Counted from the first letter of the stretch, positions 23,297 to 34,607 are shown. The stretch: DNA of 64,000 nucleotides from Primula veris (GCA_963682055.1 OY821747.1:29014126-29078125), one strand, 5' to 3'. Notes: generated by a model from the sequence alone, not told the origin. Numbers and translations are program-made.

Positions 23297-24612
23297 CTGC
23301 ACAACACGATTTTCAGCATAAAAAACCCTTAAAACACTATAAGAGTAAATCATTTCAGAGTATACGTGCTTATGAAGAAAAATTCAATAACCTAGATATT
23401 CCAAAACATGAGAAACAATTATCCACATAATCTAAGGTTCCAACTTTCAATAGCAAGATCAATTTTCTAGAGATTTTATTAGAAGTATATAGTCTAACCT
23501 ACAATACAAAATTTTAAATGCAGGCTTCAAGAACAATACACAATAACCCTTTTCACAAAGAAGAATAATTTTAATTATCCATATCTTGATTATTAAATGG
23601 GACAGATTAAAGAAGAGAAGAATTAAAATTACTTCTGCCATGTTCATAAATGGAAAAAGAGCAACGGGAAATTTCACCTTTTTTTCATTTTTGACTTTCA
23701 ATGCTATCTGCAACCTAAGGAAGCTCCGCCATATTCCCTCCCCATAAACTATGCAATCATTACTTGCATGCTTCGAGAACAAAACATAATAACCCTCTTT
23801 AAGATGTTGATTTTTGAGACCCCTTTAAGATGTTGATTTTTGAGACCCTTTATTAATGTTATTTTAATTTTAATTTTTAGATGAGTTTTGAGTTTATGGT
23901 ATTACTTACATGAAGATATATCAGTGATTTGTCCTTAGTGACATGTCTTAACGACATCCGTTAAATGGACTTTCTTTCCGTGACGGTTAAACCAAAAATG
24001 ATACAGTAATAATTTAAAAGGATCTTCAGTTTTGAAATCACTAGAAAAAATTAAATTCTCTACCAAAGGTAACTTGACGAGAAAATAGGCAATGTGATCT
24101 AAAGTAAGAAAAAAAAAAGGAATCGGAAATAATAAAAGGTAATAGGAAAAAACACCTATTTCATTTGTAACTTAATCTAAGTTATTCTTACTACGAAAAA
24201 TAATTTCTTATGAAACATAGTTCGTTGGTTACAGACTTCATGTCCTTCTACCTCCCCCCCACCCACCATTAGGTGTAAGAAAAATCACTGCTTAACTAAA
24301 AATTTGTTAACAGTCACCGAATCCAAATCCAACTACCGAGAAATCTTTTACAACAACTCCACAGACAATCTGCAAAAAAAGGGTAAGAACTAGATCTGTT
24401 TTAGCATTTTATTTACTACCATCTATTCGCAAGTTGCATTCTGACGAAACAATGTATGTCTTTATTAGCTAAGAACAAAAGGCAATCGGCCATAATTAAG
24501 TACCTTAGAAGAGAATATAAACATTATCTTTAGTAAAAAACTATTCTTCATAAATAACAAAGTTGGATAAATTTAAAAAGAGACGTGAATAGCAAATGCC
24601 GATACAAAGTAA
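23290..24612. repeat. Duplicated block D
   Basis: Matches 40492-42137 almost collinearly, from ATAATCCTGCACAACACGAT to CGATACAAAGTAACTT. At the other copy the match ends exactly where block C begins. Confidence 0.75.
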
Positions 24613-25600
24613 CTTCACTCTTTTAGTACGCATGATAGTAACATAATATAAATGTCTACGAAGTACATACAAATGACTATATAAGCTACATAACCCAAAC
24701 TGGCACAAAGAACCGTTAAGAAAAGCAATTGTAGTATAAGTGGAATATTGATAATAGAACAACCATAGAATCTAAGATTGCACCATATAGTGTATACAAA
24801 TACATAGAGCTTACCGTCATATAACCTTATAATAACATCAAATTAATAGGATAAAAGTATGCAGCTTTTACATTCTTCAATTAAACCGTTTTCTGTTGCA
24901 TCAAATGCACTATTACTACCCATTTCCCACAAAATAAACTTTTTATGAGTATACGAACATGGTTGGTGGCCAAATAAAACTGCATTTTGATACAAATTGG
25001 TTTCTCTATGTTTCAATTTAATATTAATAATATTCTTTTCCAATATAGGTGCGAATTTCCGCTTTCACAACCCTCTATATAGGACTTGACTAAAAGTCAA
25101 AAGAATTATATGAGCATACATAGAATTTATCAATTAAGGTATTACCTTGCGGCCAGGCCATGATATGAAATGCGATGAATAACGAATGTCCCAGTTTGTC
25201 ACTCACATAATCTTGCTATTATTTAAGTTATTGCGCGCGGGCTTGCCACCTTTTCTTACAGATACTCCGCATAAATCCTAAATGGATTAATATCACAAAA
25301 CAATTAAAAAGATGTCATCATTTCATGTAGATTGATCAACTATTACTCCCTTCATCACAATTGAAGAAAAAGTTCGGACGAAAAGTTAATGTATTTGAAA
25401 TGTCGAAATTACAAGTTTCAAAAGTTAATCATAGAAATTAGGCATCTTAACTATGTAACTTTTAAAACTAATATTTTCAACATTTTGAAGTATAAAGAAC
25501 TACACCCGGAAACTGCATGGATATATACTACAAATTCAACTTTCTTAGGATTTGTACCTCTATGACTCTATGATATGCTAATCGGTAGTAAGGTAATACT
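24500..25600 (-). repeat. Unit U, copy 3 (U3)
   Basis: It holds the LWEMGSNSAFDATENGLIEE stretch near 24.9 kb and a basic exon at 25146-25290 whose frame is broken by several small indels (R.VCKKRW and HSLFIAFH are visible in different frames). The AAG/GTAATA donor is kept. Confidence 0.55.
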
Positions 25601-26179
25601 TCAACTATTTCCAAGTTTGTTCACCTATTCTGTATGATGTACATGTACCATCATGTTGTTTATTGTAGATGTAATACTTAGCTAGTTTTTAAATTATAAA
25701 TTAACGCTAGTAATGTGCGTAAGAAATCACTACGGTAAAAAATTATGTTATAAGTATATAGTCTACGCTGTAATATAAAAAATCAACATCAAAATAACCC
25801 TTTTCAAAAAGAAAAGTATGCCAATGGATGCAACTATGCAAGCAGTACATGCAAGCTTCAAAAACAAATAATAATAAACCTTTTTTAAAAAGAAAACTAA
25901 TTTAGGTTATCCATACTTTGATTATTGGATGGGACAGCTTAAAGAAGAGAAAAATTAAAATCAGTTCTGCCATGTTCGTAAATGAGAAAAGAACGACAAG
26001 ATTTTTTTTGTCTTAAAAAAAAGAGTATCAGATAACCACTATACCAACTAAAAAAGCAACCCTAAACTAAAACCATACTGTGTCACTATATATCTGCATC
26101 ACATTTACATTTTTTTTTTTGGACTAATTAAGGATTCAATATACAAGATAGCATATTAAATGACACTGTAATAATATAC
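25601..26179. other. Repeat-derived spacer
   Basis: Parts resemble 13.2-13.5 kb. No gene is seen. Confidence 0.35.
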
Positions 26180-26405
26180 CTTGATGTCGTTTACTTGATA
26201 GAATCAAGTTCTGAAACTTATGATCTTCCACTTAAAACTTTGAGTGGATTTCTAACAACTTCGGGTCACTCAAAATAACTTGGCTTAAACTCATAAATCT
26301 TTAAACTCATAGTTCTCCGCTTCATTCTCTTCCTAGTACTTCTCAAACAACCCATATCCCCATTACGAGAACTTCTGCCAACAAAATCAGGGTCTTTACT
26401 CTTCT
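26180..26405 (-). pseudogene. RKRMKRR exon, longer copy
   Basis: From the CAAG/GTATAT donor backwards the peptide contains PEVVRNPLKVLSG and CLRSTRKRMKRRTMSL. Upstream of these it has KSKDPDFVGRSSRNGDMG, which extends the exon beyond the copies in A, B and C. A stop and small indels are present between the two halves. The family is unknown. Confidence 0.4.
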
Positions 26406-26914
26406 TTTTTTCTTTTCAATATCTTCTTGGTACTTTTTTGGACTCCCCGAATGCATTCTAGATCTATTTCGTTGTTTGTTCAACATTCCCATTTTCTTTA
26501 CATCATTTCTATTTGCAATCATCTAGGCAGTTCCTAGTAATCAGCTCGAGCTTTTATTGGTTCATCATCATATTTGTCGAAGCTTCAGATGGCAATGGTC
26601 AATCCGTTTTCTTTACACCATCTTTAATTTTCTGTTTCTTTAGCTCTTGGGATTCATCATACGTGGATGGAGATTATGATCCTAAGTGTAAGACCGAGAC
26701 TAAGACCGAGACTGAGACTGACTGGCGTTAATGCTTCGGGACCCTGTTGCAGTTCCAAGGAGTCCATCCTATCATTCGCCTCTCATTATCATCTACAACT
26801 AGTTTGTCTCCAATTATGTTCAAGCTTCCTAGTCTTTTTTCAGCTCCAATCAGGGTCTTTACTCTCTTTTTTTTTTTTTCAATATCTTCCTAGTACTTTT
26901 TTGGACACCCCTAA
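26389..26914. repeat. Local direct repeat around a poly-T tract
   Basis: The sequence CAGGGTCTTTACTCT, a T-run, CAATATCTTC and AGTACTTTTTTGGAC occurs at about 26389-26445 and again at 26847-26907. Between them, near 26690, a 12-base AAGACCGAGACT unit repeats. No gene is assigned on the + strand. Confidence 0.55.
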
Positions 26915-27019
26915 TCTTGTCGATTAAAATTGAGATGAACAAAAACATACACCAAACATTTCATGGGTTTAACACTTTACGATCAAAAGTCAAAACTAAC
27001 AAAATAACAGAGATGAACA

Positions 27020-27213
27020 AAATCCTTAATAACCATCGAGAGCTTCCAGACACTTCAGATTCCCAATTCCGAAGAACATTTTTGAAGAATATCTGTTGTC
27101 ATCAATTTTAGTAAATCTCGAGTAGGTACTTTTCAAATTCAAACCATTCGCCAGCTACCACTTTGTTATATTGAAATAAATCCCAGATTCTTGCTCAAGC
27201 ATAAGTTAGTAGT
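27020..27213 (-). pseudogene. Second TOPLESS-like copy, N-terminal piece
   Basis: Reading minus from 27213: LMLEQESGIYFN, then in another frame KVVAGEWFEFEKYLL, then after a further shift RFTKIDDNRYSSKMFFGIG and KCLEALDGY. This is the LisH/CTLH start of a TOPLESS protein and matches 29240-29090 of the first copy. It begins exactly where the first copy stops matching, so the last residues of the first copy are this sequence read out of frame. At least two frameshifts make it non-coding. Confidence 0.75.
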
Positions 27214-29136
27214 TGCAGTACACTTTGATGCATGCCTATTTTCCTCATTAGAGTCTTCCACCTTGATAGTGGCAGCAGAGCCAAAATCCCAGAATGTTGA
27301 TGGTGGCCTAGAAACTGGAACAGGTGTAGTTTCGATTCCTCTTAGAGATTTAAAACTAGCATTTGTAGTCAATATCTTAAATCCGTTGCCATTTGTAGAA
27401 ACTGCAAAAAGATTTCCTCCCTTGTTGAATCTCAATCGAGGTTGACTCGACAGTCCGCCCAATGCAGGAGTGCTGTCGAGAACTTCAACATTGTTCATAT
27501 CCCAAAACTTTACTTGACTATCCTCACCCACAGCCAAATACTTGTTTCGGGTTGTGTCAAAGTGCACAACTGTCCCAGCAGGTTTCTTACTTAAACCCTT
27601 GTAAGTTCTTTTTACCTTACCTTCTCCGGGGATCCATTCTAGTAGAAATGGCTCTCCTTTTCTACTTGTTCCGCAAGAGAACAATCTGCTTTCATCATCA
27701 CTGTAAAGCACAGTGGTACACCAATATCCAGGAGCAGTATAATTAACCTTAGATTCCAAGTTGTCATACATCCAAGCCTTGATATTTCCATCAGTAGATA
27801 TTGACATTATAAACTGAGTGTTCGCTATCTGACTTGGACACATGGAATAAACCGGTGATTGATGACCCTCAAAAGTATATACAATTTGTCCTTTAAAATT
27901 CCAGATCTTAACGAGCTTATCGTCACCGCAAGTTGCAATGTATGACCGGTTATTTGGATGAACAAATGCCAAGTCATTAACTGAACCAGTATGCGCTTCT
28001 ACCTCGAGAAGCAGTTGTAAGTCATTGGAGCCAGTATGAGAATACAAATGGATCAGATGTTTATTAAAAGCAACCCCGATACGACATCCATCTGGGCTCC
28101 ATAAAGAGCGAATGACGGATATATGCTTGTTTCTTGCAACGATAGCCTGAAAGGTCGACGAATGATTGTTGATATCTCGAATCATGAAAGGGTTCGAAAC
28201 GACCTTCTCCTTCTTCTTGAGTTCCCAGAGTGTCACTTCACCATTAGCACAACCAACGAGAAGAAGTGTGTGACGAGTAGGATGAAAATCCATGCTCATG
28301 ACAGTGGATCCCTGGTACAGGTTACATGCTACAATTCTTGGCAAATCATCCAAACAGCGAGTAATGTCTTCGCAAACCATTGAAGTCGCTGCCCTTACAG
28401 AGCTGGATGGACCCTCATCAGAAGATGGTGCTGATCGCAGACGTTTCACTAAACGGTCATATTCATCTACAGTCCTTTGATTGACTCGTTGTGGCCGAGG
28501 ACGTATCAAGCTTGAGACTTGATTGGATATAAAGGGCATGCAAGTTGCAGTAGCAATAGCTGGTTCAAGAAGTGAAGCAGCACCATCTCTGCTAGTAGAT
28601 GCTCCAGAATTTAGAAAATATCTGTTTACTCCAAGAGCTGGAAAAGCATTACGATTCACAACCGTATCAGCGGGAACAGCAGAAAAAGTAGATGCCATAT
28701 TGGCAGGCTTACACATATGATCTGTCAATAACGTTTTAATTTCTGTAACCCCCCTCCAGTTCTCACATAAGAGATGTTGCATGTTAAAACTTTGCTTGAT
28801 CATGTTCATAAGTTTCACAGAACCAAAAGAAGGGAAATCAAGTTTTCGGTGAAAACTGGGGTTTGCCTCTATAAGCCCCTTGAGAGAAATAAACAATTTG
28901 ATCCGAGCTGTTTGCGCATCCACATAGTTTCGAAGAGGCGCATGTTCCCTGAAATTACGCAGGCTCATGAGGTGGGACAACTCCTTATACATGCCCTCGT
29001 CATATAAAGAGAACACCTTCAAGTCACCTCTTAATATACCAAAAGCTTTGTCTCTCTCATTTCGATCAAGGGCTTCCAGATACTTCTGTGTCCTTAACTC
29101 CGAGAAAATTTTCATCGAAAATCTATTTTCATCCAT
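27166..29136 (-). CDS. TPL: TOPLESS-like corepressor, truncated intronless copy
   Basis: TOPLESS/TPR proteins are plant nuclear corepressors that bind EAR motifs through an N-terminal LisH-CTLH region. This 656-residue frame has the CTLH part (SMKIFSELRTQKYLEALDRN, about residues 7-26), the rest of the N-terminal domain to about 125, a diverged linker, RVNQRTVDEYDRLVKRLRSA near 220, and seven WD40 repeats from about 280 to 600 (for example CGDDKLVKIWNF and GEDSQVKFWDM). The usual second propeller of about 450 residues is missing. The last 12 or so residues are frameshifted sequence of a second copy. Known TPL genes have many introns; this has none, pointing to a retrocopy. Homology continues in frame upstream of the ATG to about 29328. 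Whether it is expressed is unknown. Confidence 0.8.
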   Translation of the reverse strand: MDENRFSMKIFSELRTQKYLEALDRNERDKAFGILRGDLKVFSLYDEGMYKELSHLMSLRNFREHAPLRNYVDAQTARIKLFISLKGLIEANPSFHRKLDFPSFGSVKLMNMIKQSFNMQHLLCENWRGVTEIKTLLTDHMCKPANMASTFSAVPADTVVNRNAFPALGVNRYFLNSGASTSRDGAASLLEPAIATATCMPFISNQVSSLIRPRPQRVNQRTVDEYDRLVKRLRSAPSSDEGPSSSVRAATSMVCEDITRCLDDLPRIVACNLYQGSTVMSMDFHPTRHTLLLVGCANGEVTLWELKKKEKVVSNPFMIRDINNHSSTFQAIVARNKHISVIRSLWSPDGCRIGVAFNKHLIHLYSHTGSNDLQLLLEVEAHTGSVNDLAFVHPNNRSYIATCGDDKLVKIWNFKGQIVYTFEGHQSPVYSMCPSQIANTQFIMSISTDGNIKAWMYDNLESKVNYTAPGYWCTTVLYSDDESRLFSCGTSRKGEPFLLEWIPGEGKVKRTYKGLSKKPAGTVVHFDTTRNKYLAVGEDSQVKFWDMNNVEVLDSTPALGGLSSQPRLRFNKGGNLFAVSTNGNGFKILTTNASFKSLRGIETTPVPVSRPPSTFWDFGSAATIKVEDSNEENRHASKCTATTNLCLSKNLGFISI

Positions 29137-29328
29137 CTTGGTAAAGCCAAGGAGGTATTTTTCAAGGTCCTCCCATTCTCCAGCTATTATTTTCTCTTCG
29201 AAGTGCTTTAGATTGAAAAGGATTCCAGATTCTTGCTCAAGCCTAATCTTATGACGAGCAATTTCATCTTTTATAAATACAATATATCTCCATTTATCCT
29301 TGATGGTCTCCGAGGGCCAAACTTGGAA
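29137..29328 (-). pseudogene. In-frame upstream part of the TOPLESS-like copy
   Basis: Directly upstream of and in frame with the ATG at 29136 the sequence reads KDEIARHKIRLEQESGILFN then FEEKIIAGEWEDLEKYLLGF. This is the second half of LisH plus the start of CTLH. The LisH helix itself is diverged (WPSETIKDKWRYIVF). There is no in-frame ATG and a TGA lies just before a TTTCAG. So either the start at 29136 is used, or an upstream exon is spliced to that TTTCAG acceptor. Confidence 0.6.
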
Positions 29329-29873
29329 GGGCTGAAATCATGACATCTGAATGCAACATCAGAATCCAGATTTTAATTATTAAATGGGACAGCTTAAAGA
29401 AGACAAGAATTATAATTACTTCTACCATGTTGTTCTTATATGGGAAAACAAGTACAGGAAATTTAAACTTATTGTTTTGTTTAGACTAGTTGCACGCTTA
29501 GTGAACAAAACATAATAACTCTTTTTACGATGTTGAATTTTGAGATCCCTTTAAGATGTTGATTTTTTCTTTTTTGGAAGCTAAGCTGTGACCATATCAT
29601 TAAAACAGTGAAAAACTTGGTTAGCACAGATTGCTCACTCTTGCAATAGTTCTAATATAAGAATAAGGAAACTCAGTTACTAACTTACAAAATTACAATG
29701 TTAAAATAATATTTCATATAGATGTAACACGAGTTCACCAAATAACTCTGTTGAATAAGACACAAGGCTCTCATGACAAAAATGTATAAAAAGCATGTGC
29801 AAGAAGGTGAATCACTACAATTTTGGGAATGTTAAGGGTTTTGCTTTCTTGAAAAATGGCTTGTAAACATTAA
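29329..29873. other. Repeat-derived spacer
   Basis: Begins with the TTAAATGGGACAGCTTAAAGAAGA motif found in many copies in this window. No gene is seen. Confidence 0.4.
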
Positions 29874-30292
29874 CACCCAAAGAGAGTACAAATCTTCTAC
29901 CCCATATTTTGTACCCCACTCCTTGCCCCTTCAATTTTTTAACTCAAAATAGTTATTCAAAAAAATTTTAAAAATACTATAATTATAATTAAACATGTAT
30001 CAATATGTTCCAATTTTTTTTTTCTTACGAAAAATTCAAATATAGTTTATTTTGGATTTTTTTTAATCACTTTATTTTGGAATTAAAATAAGAACTGGTG
30101 TAAATTAAAAATAAAATCCAAAAAACTAATGTAACTTTATATGTCTGAATGAAATATGTTGAGAATACGTTGTATAAGTTTACAAACATACAAAAAAAGT
30201 TATAAAAATTCAAAGTTTGAGCTAAATTTGCTAAGGGGACACGAAGTGGGGTACAAATTAGTGGTAGAAGATTCGAACTCCACTTTGGGAGG
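29874..30292. mobile_element. MITE with about 75-bp terminal inverted repeats
   Basis: The left end reads CACCCAAAG, then AATCTTCTACC, TTTGTACCCCACT, CCCCTT and AACTCAAA. The reverse complement of the right end gives the same order (CTCCCAAAG, AATCTTCTACC, TTTGTACCCCACT, CCCCTT, AGCTCAAA). The interior is AT-rich and non-coding. Long inverted repeats of this kind fit a Mutator-like MITE, but the target-site duplication was not fixed. Confidence 0.65.
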
Positions 30293-31290
30293 TGACCTTT
30301 CCATGCCTATAAAAACTGAAATGAGATCCAAACACACCTTCGAAAAACAAATGTCTGAATATACGGAAGTGACATACAAACACACCTACCTTCCAAACAC
30401 ATTTTGGGTGGTTGGAAAGCACATTATTCTAGCCTGAAGTGAGAGAGAATGAGTTGAGAGCAGTTATATCATATATGTAGGGTCTCACAAGAACTTGATC
30501 AGCTCAAAGAGAGCTATCAGTCATTGCAAAATTAAAATAACAAACGGATGGTTTGAGATGGGATTACTGGCGCAAAAAAGATCGGAGAATCTTAATAAAA
30601 AAAAAAGCATCACAGATGGAAATGGAAAAAGAGGTGAAGGAATGGTCTATTGTGCTAGCCTTGTTCCCACTGCAGTAGAAGATGAACCAGGTTCAATTTT
30701 TGAGACCCCTTTATTAATGCGATTTTTGGAGAGGGGAGTAATTTTTATATTTTAGTTAAGTTTTGAGACAATGGTCTTGATTACAGAAAGATGTATTGAA
30801 GCGCCAAGATCAGTGTTATGTCCTTGTCGACATGTATTAAAAAAGACATACGTTAACGGGACTTTACTTTCCACGGCTGTAAAACCAAAAATGGCGAAGG
30901 ATCTTCGGTCTTGAAATCATTACAAAGAAATCACATTCTCTACCAAAGGTGACTTGACGAGAAAATAGGCAACGTAATCCAAAGTAAGAAAAACAGAAAA
31001 TCGAGAATCCGAAATAATAAAAGGTAAAAGCAAAAAAGTAAACTATTTCATCCTGTAACTTAATTTAACTGATTCTTACTATAAAACATTATTTTTTTGT
31101 AGAACATAATTCATTGGTTCGAGACTTAATGTCCACATAAGGCATAAGCAAAGTCCCTGTTTAACTAAAAATCCCTTACGAGTCGCCGAATCTAGATCTA
31201 ACTACTGAGGAATCTTTTGCAACAACTCCACAAACAACCCGCAAAAAAAAAGGTAAGAACTAGATCCGTCTTAACGTCTTATTTACTACT
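30293..31290. other. Spacer with local repeat sequence
   Basis: The part from about 30.75 kb on matches block D and the recurring AGGCGTAAGCAAA/GGTAAGAACTAGAT motif set. Nothing codes recognisably. Confidence 0.4.
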
Positions 31291-32560
31291 ATCTGTTTGC
31301 AAATTGCATTCTTATGAAACAATTAATGTCTTGATTAGCTAAGGACAAAAAACAATCGTTCATAATTAAGTACCATAAACTTAAAAAGAAATAATACACA
31401 TATATTTAGTAGAAGACTATTCTTCATTAATAAGAAAGTCGGGTAAGGTTAAGTGGAGTGAAGAGCAAATACCGGTACAAAGTAATTTTACTCTTTTAGT
31501 AGTAGTACACATGCTAGTAACGCAGTATCAATGTCTACGAAGTATATAAAAATGAGTATATAAGCTAGAGAAAACAAACTGACTAAAAGAACCATTACGA
31601 AAAGTAACTGTACTATAAGTGGAATATTGAATATAGAACAACCAAAGAATCTAAGTTTGCACCGCACCAAAGAACAACCAAATATATATAGCCTTACGGT
31701 CAGGAAAACGTTATACTAACATCAAATAGAATTAATTGATTAAAGTATTACCTTGCCACCGGGACATGTTACGAAATGCGATGAATAACGATCTACCAAA
31801 AATTCTGGCATTACTTAAATAGTCGCGGGCTTGCCGCCTTTTCTTCCGGATACTCCAGACACATCTAAACTTTAAGAAACCCCTGCTTCTTTTTACTATC
31901 ACAAAACAATTTAAAAGGTGTTAACTTTGCGTAAAAGAGGCATCTTTGCAACTATTTAACACGAGAATTAATAACAAATTAAAGATCTACTCATTAAAAA
32001 AATGTCTCATATCATCATTTCTTGTAGATTGATCAACTATTACTTCTTAATCTAAATTTAATAAGAAGTTCAGACAACATGCAAAATTATACGACGAAAA
32101 GTTTTAAAAAATATTTGAAATGTCCAAATTACAATTTCCAAAAGTTAAATCAAACAAATTTAGCATCTTAACTATGTAAAAAAAAATTTAAATTAATATT
32201 TTCGACGTTTTGAAGTATAAAAAACTACACCGGAAACTGCATGGATTTATCATAAGAATTCCAACTTTCTTACAGTATAATTTGTATCTCTATTAATTGT
32301 TAATTGGTAATAAAATCATGGGTAATATTAGAAAAAGCAGAATATAATAAACATAACAATACTCTAGCTTGATCATTAAAGTACATCACACAAATAGAAA
32401 AAACTATATATATATTTAGATAGAGAGAGAGAGAGATTGTACCAGGATTCGTAAAAAGCTGCATATTTCTTTTCTGAGGAAGTACGAATGTGGGTGGTTT
32501 TGTGTTATAAGCTGCTTTGTGGATGGGGTACGGGACGGATATTACTGACCCAAGTTGCAC
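31291..32560 (-). repeat. Unit U, copy 4 (U4)
   Basis: A full unit with the leader-like stretch (GCAGCTTTTTACGAATCCTG then a CT run, 32410-32465) and the basic exon at 31752-31875. Confidence 0.6.
31752..31875 (-). pseudogene. Basic 'RKKRRQARD' exon, best-kept copy
   Basis: The frame reads FRCVWSIRKKRRQARDYLSN then IFGRSLFIAFRNMSRWQ and ends CAAG/GTAATA. It has no internal stop. Together with the U1 and U2 copies it shows coding-type conservation. RKKRRQAR is a likely nuclear localisation signal. I do not recognise the family. Confidence 0.45.
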
Positions 32561-32966
32561 TGCCGTTGATAAAATTTAAATATAAATACAATCATTCGTT
32601 ATAATTAAAACATCGATCTAATCTAACTTAAACCGCAAATTAAATTGCGGGTTCGGACAGGATTAATTCTTATATTTTTATTTTAATCTTTTATTTTTCA
32701 TACTTTGCATAATTAATTTAAATTTTAAAATAAATTAAATTTTTTAAATAGAAATATAAATTAAAATCAATCAAAATATGTTTAGAACATTCGCGAACAA
32801 ATAACAAAACTAAAATATAACAATAATGGAAGGTTGATATTTTGAAATACAAACAATATATATCATTCTATTATAATAAACCAACCCAAGTCAAATGAGA
32901 CTGCCAAATTTAGCCATTTTTTTTCCAAAAATACCGCCACACCCTTATATTAATTACAATAATATC

Positions 32967-33004
32967 ATACTCACATAAAAATATAAAAAATAAAAACTAA
33001 TAAA
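32967..33004. repeat. 38-bp direct repeat, left copy
   Basis: Begins ATACTCACATAAAAATATAA and ends CTAATAAA. It is identical to 34570-34607 and flanks the copia fragment between them. Confidence 0.9.
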
Positions 33005-33785
33005 GAACCCCTTCCGTCCAAAGGAGGATGATGAAGAGATATTGAGCTATGAGTGTTCATATCTGGGTGCAATAGGCGCACTATTGTACTTGGCCCAATG
33101 TACTAGACCGGACATCTCGTTTGCTGTGAATTGTCTAGCTCGACACAGCACTGCGCCAACACGCCGCCACTGGACTGGCATAAAAGACATTTTCCGTTAT
33201 CTTAGAGGTACTATGGACATGGGTTTATTCTATCCCTTTGCGTCGAGTGGATCTAGCTCTGTTGATCCTCGAAATAGCGCAACCCTTGTCGGCTATGCCG
33301 ATGGTGGTTTCTTATCAGACCCGCACAAGGGACGTTCCCAATCTGGTTATGTCTTTACCATTGTGAACACAGCGATATCCTGGAGGTCTCGTAAACAGAC
33401 TCTAGTGGCCACTTCGACTAACCACTCTGAGCTACTCGCACTATATGAGGCGACTAGAGAGTGTGTCTGGCTTCGAGCAGTTATTGGCCATATTCGAAGC
33501 ACCTGTGATCTAGCTTACGATTATGATGAACCAGTTGTTATTTATGAGAACAACACCGTTGTGATTGATCAAGCGAAAAATGGTTATATCAAAGGTGATG
33601 CCACTAAGCATATCGCGCCAAAGTTGTTCTTCACACATGAACAACAAATGCTTCAAAAGATTGAAGTGAAGCATATTGGTTCAGAGAATAACCACGCTGA
33701 CTTGTTCACCAAGTCACTGCCAAAGCATTCTTTTCAGAAGCACGTACGGGCGATTGGCCTACGTAGGCTATCTGAGCTACCTTAG
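33005..33785 (+). pseudogene. Copia reverse transcriptase end and RNase H
   Basis: SYLGAIGALLYLAQCTRPDI and HWTGIKDIFRYLRGT are the end of copia reverse transcriptase. RNase H follows: VGYADGG (first catalytic Asp), SRKQTLVATSTNHSELLAL (Glu), VVIYENN and ENNHADLFTKSLP. In functional copia the third motif is usually YEDN; here the Asp is Asn. The frame is open to a stop at 33785, so the piece is young or little decayed, but lacks gag, protease, integrase and most of reverse transcriptase. Confidence 0.85.
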
Positions 33786-33861
33786 AGCGACATTTTATGT
33801 CGGAGTCGAAATCCTCGCACCCTGTCGTGTGCAAGTGAGGGGGAGCATCCTGTTGTATGTA

Positions 33862-34290
33862 TGTGTACTCTTTTTGTCCTTATTACTAGGTTTTTCCCAC
33901 TGGGTTTTCCTTGACAAGGTTTTTAGCGAGACACGTTCCCTGTTATAACTCACTAAGGATTGCCGAAATCAGGGGGAGTATCATGTCGTATACTTCTTGC
34001 CACTGTGTACTCTTTTGTCCTTCGACCAGAGTTTTTTCCCACTGAGTTTACTCTGGTAAGGTTTTGATGAGGCACCTGTTTTGTGGTTGATCCCCTAGGA
34101 CTACCACTGTTGCACTATTTTCCCTTCGATCAGAGATTTTCCCATTGAGTTTGCTCTGACAAGGTTTTGATGAGGCACAATGTTTTGTGGTTAGTTACTC
34201 ACATAGTATTTTGACATATATCATTCGGCTACACAATTTCTCTTAGCTACCGGTTTTGTCCCACACCGGGTTTTTCGGTCCTAAGGTCTT
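33862..34290 (+). repeat. Degenerate tandem repeats in the copia 3' untranslated region
   Basis: Three to four units carry TTTTTCCCACTGGGTTT-like and (C/A)AAGGTTTT.ATGAGGCA-like sequence at about 33892, 34031, 34137 and 34255, spaced about 110-140 bases. They lie between the RNase H stop and the 3' LTR. Confidence 0.75.
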
Positions 34291-34368
34291 TATGTGTCCA
34301 GCACTGCGAATGAACTCGACTCAGATCGACTGCATGAAGACGAAGAATTCAATACGTCCAAAGGGGAG

Positions 34369-34569
34369 TGTTGTAAGATTATTGGACTCTTGGGCTTATA
34401 CTTTATGGGCCCAAGTGGGCTTGTAACCCTATCCCTCTATCTATATAAAGAGGGCTATGAGTGTTATATCTTACATTCATTCATATTCATTCATAATAAA
34501 GACGATATTGTTCTCCTCTCTCTCTACTTCTGTCTTTCTAAATACGTAGCTAATAGTTGTATTACAACA
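34369..34569 (+). mobile_element. Copia 3' LTR
   Basis: Begins TGTTGTAAGATT and ends GTATTACAACA, an 8-base perfect inverted terminus (TGTTGTAA/TTACAACA). It is directly preceded by the purine tract AAAGGGGAG. A TATATAAAGAGG box lies inside at about 34440. Length 201 bp. Confidence 0.85.
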
Positions 34570-34607
34570 ATACTCACATAAAAATATAAAAAATAAAAAC
34601 TAATAAA
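34570..34607. repeat. 38-bp direct repeat, right copy
   Basis: Identical to 32967-33004. Confidence 0.9.

Larger units (their letters stand above)
33005..34569 (+). mobile_element. 5'-truncated copia element with intact 3' LTR
   Basis: It starts abruptly inside reverse transcriptase (NPFRPKEDDEE) and ends at a canonical LTR terminus (TTACAACA). It is bounded by a perfect 38-bp direct repeat rather than the usual 5-bp target duplication. Confidence 0.85.

Noticed and set aside
27191..29254. Several + strand frames of 60-95 codons
   Set aside because: They are antisense to the TOPLESS-like coding frame.
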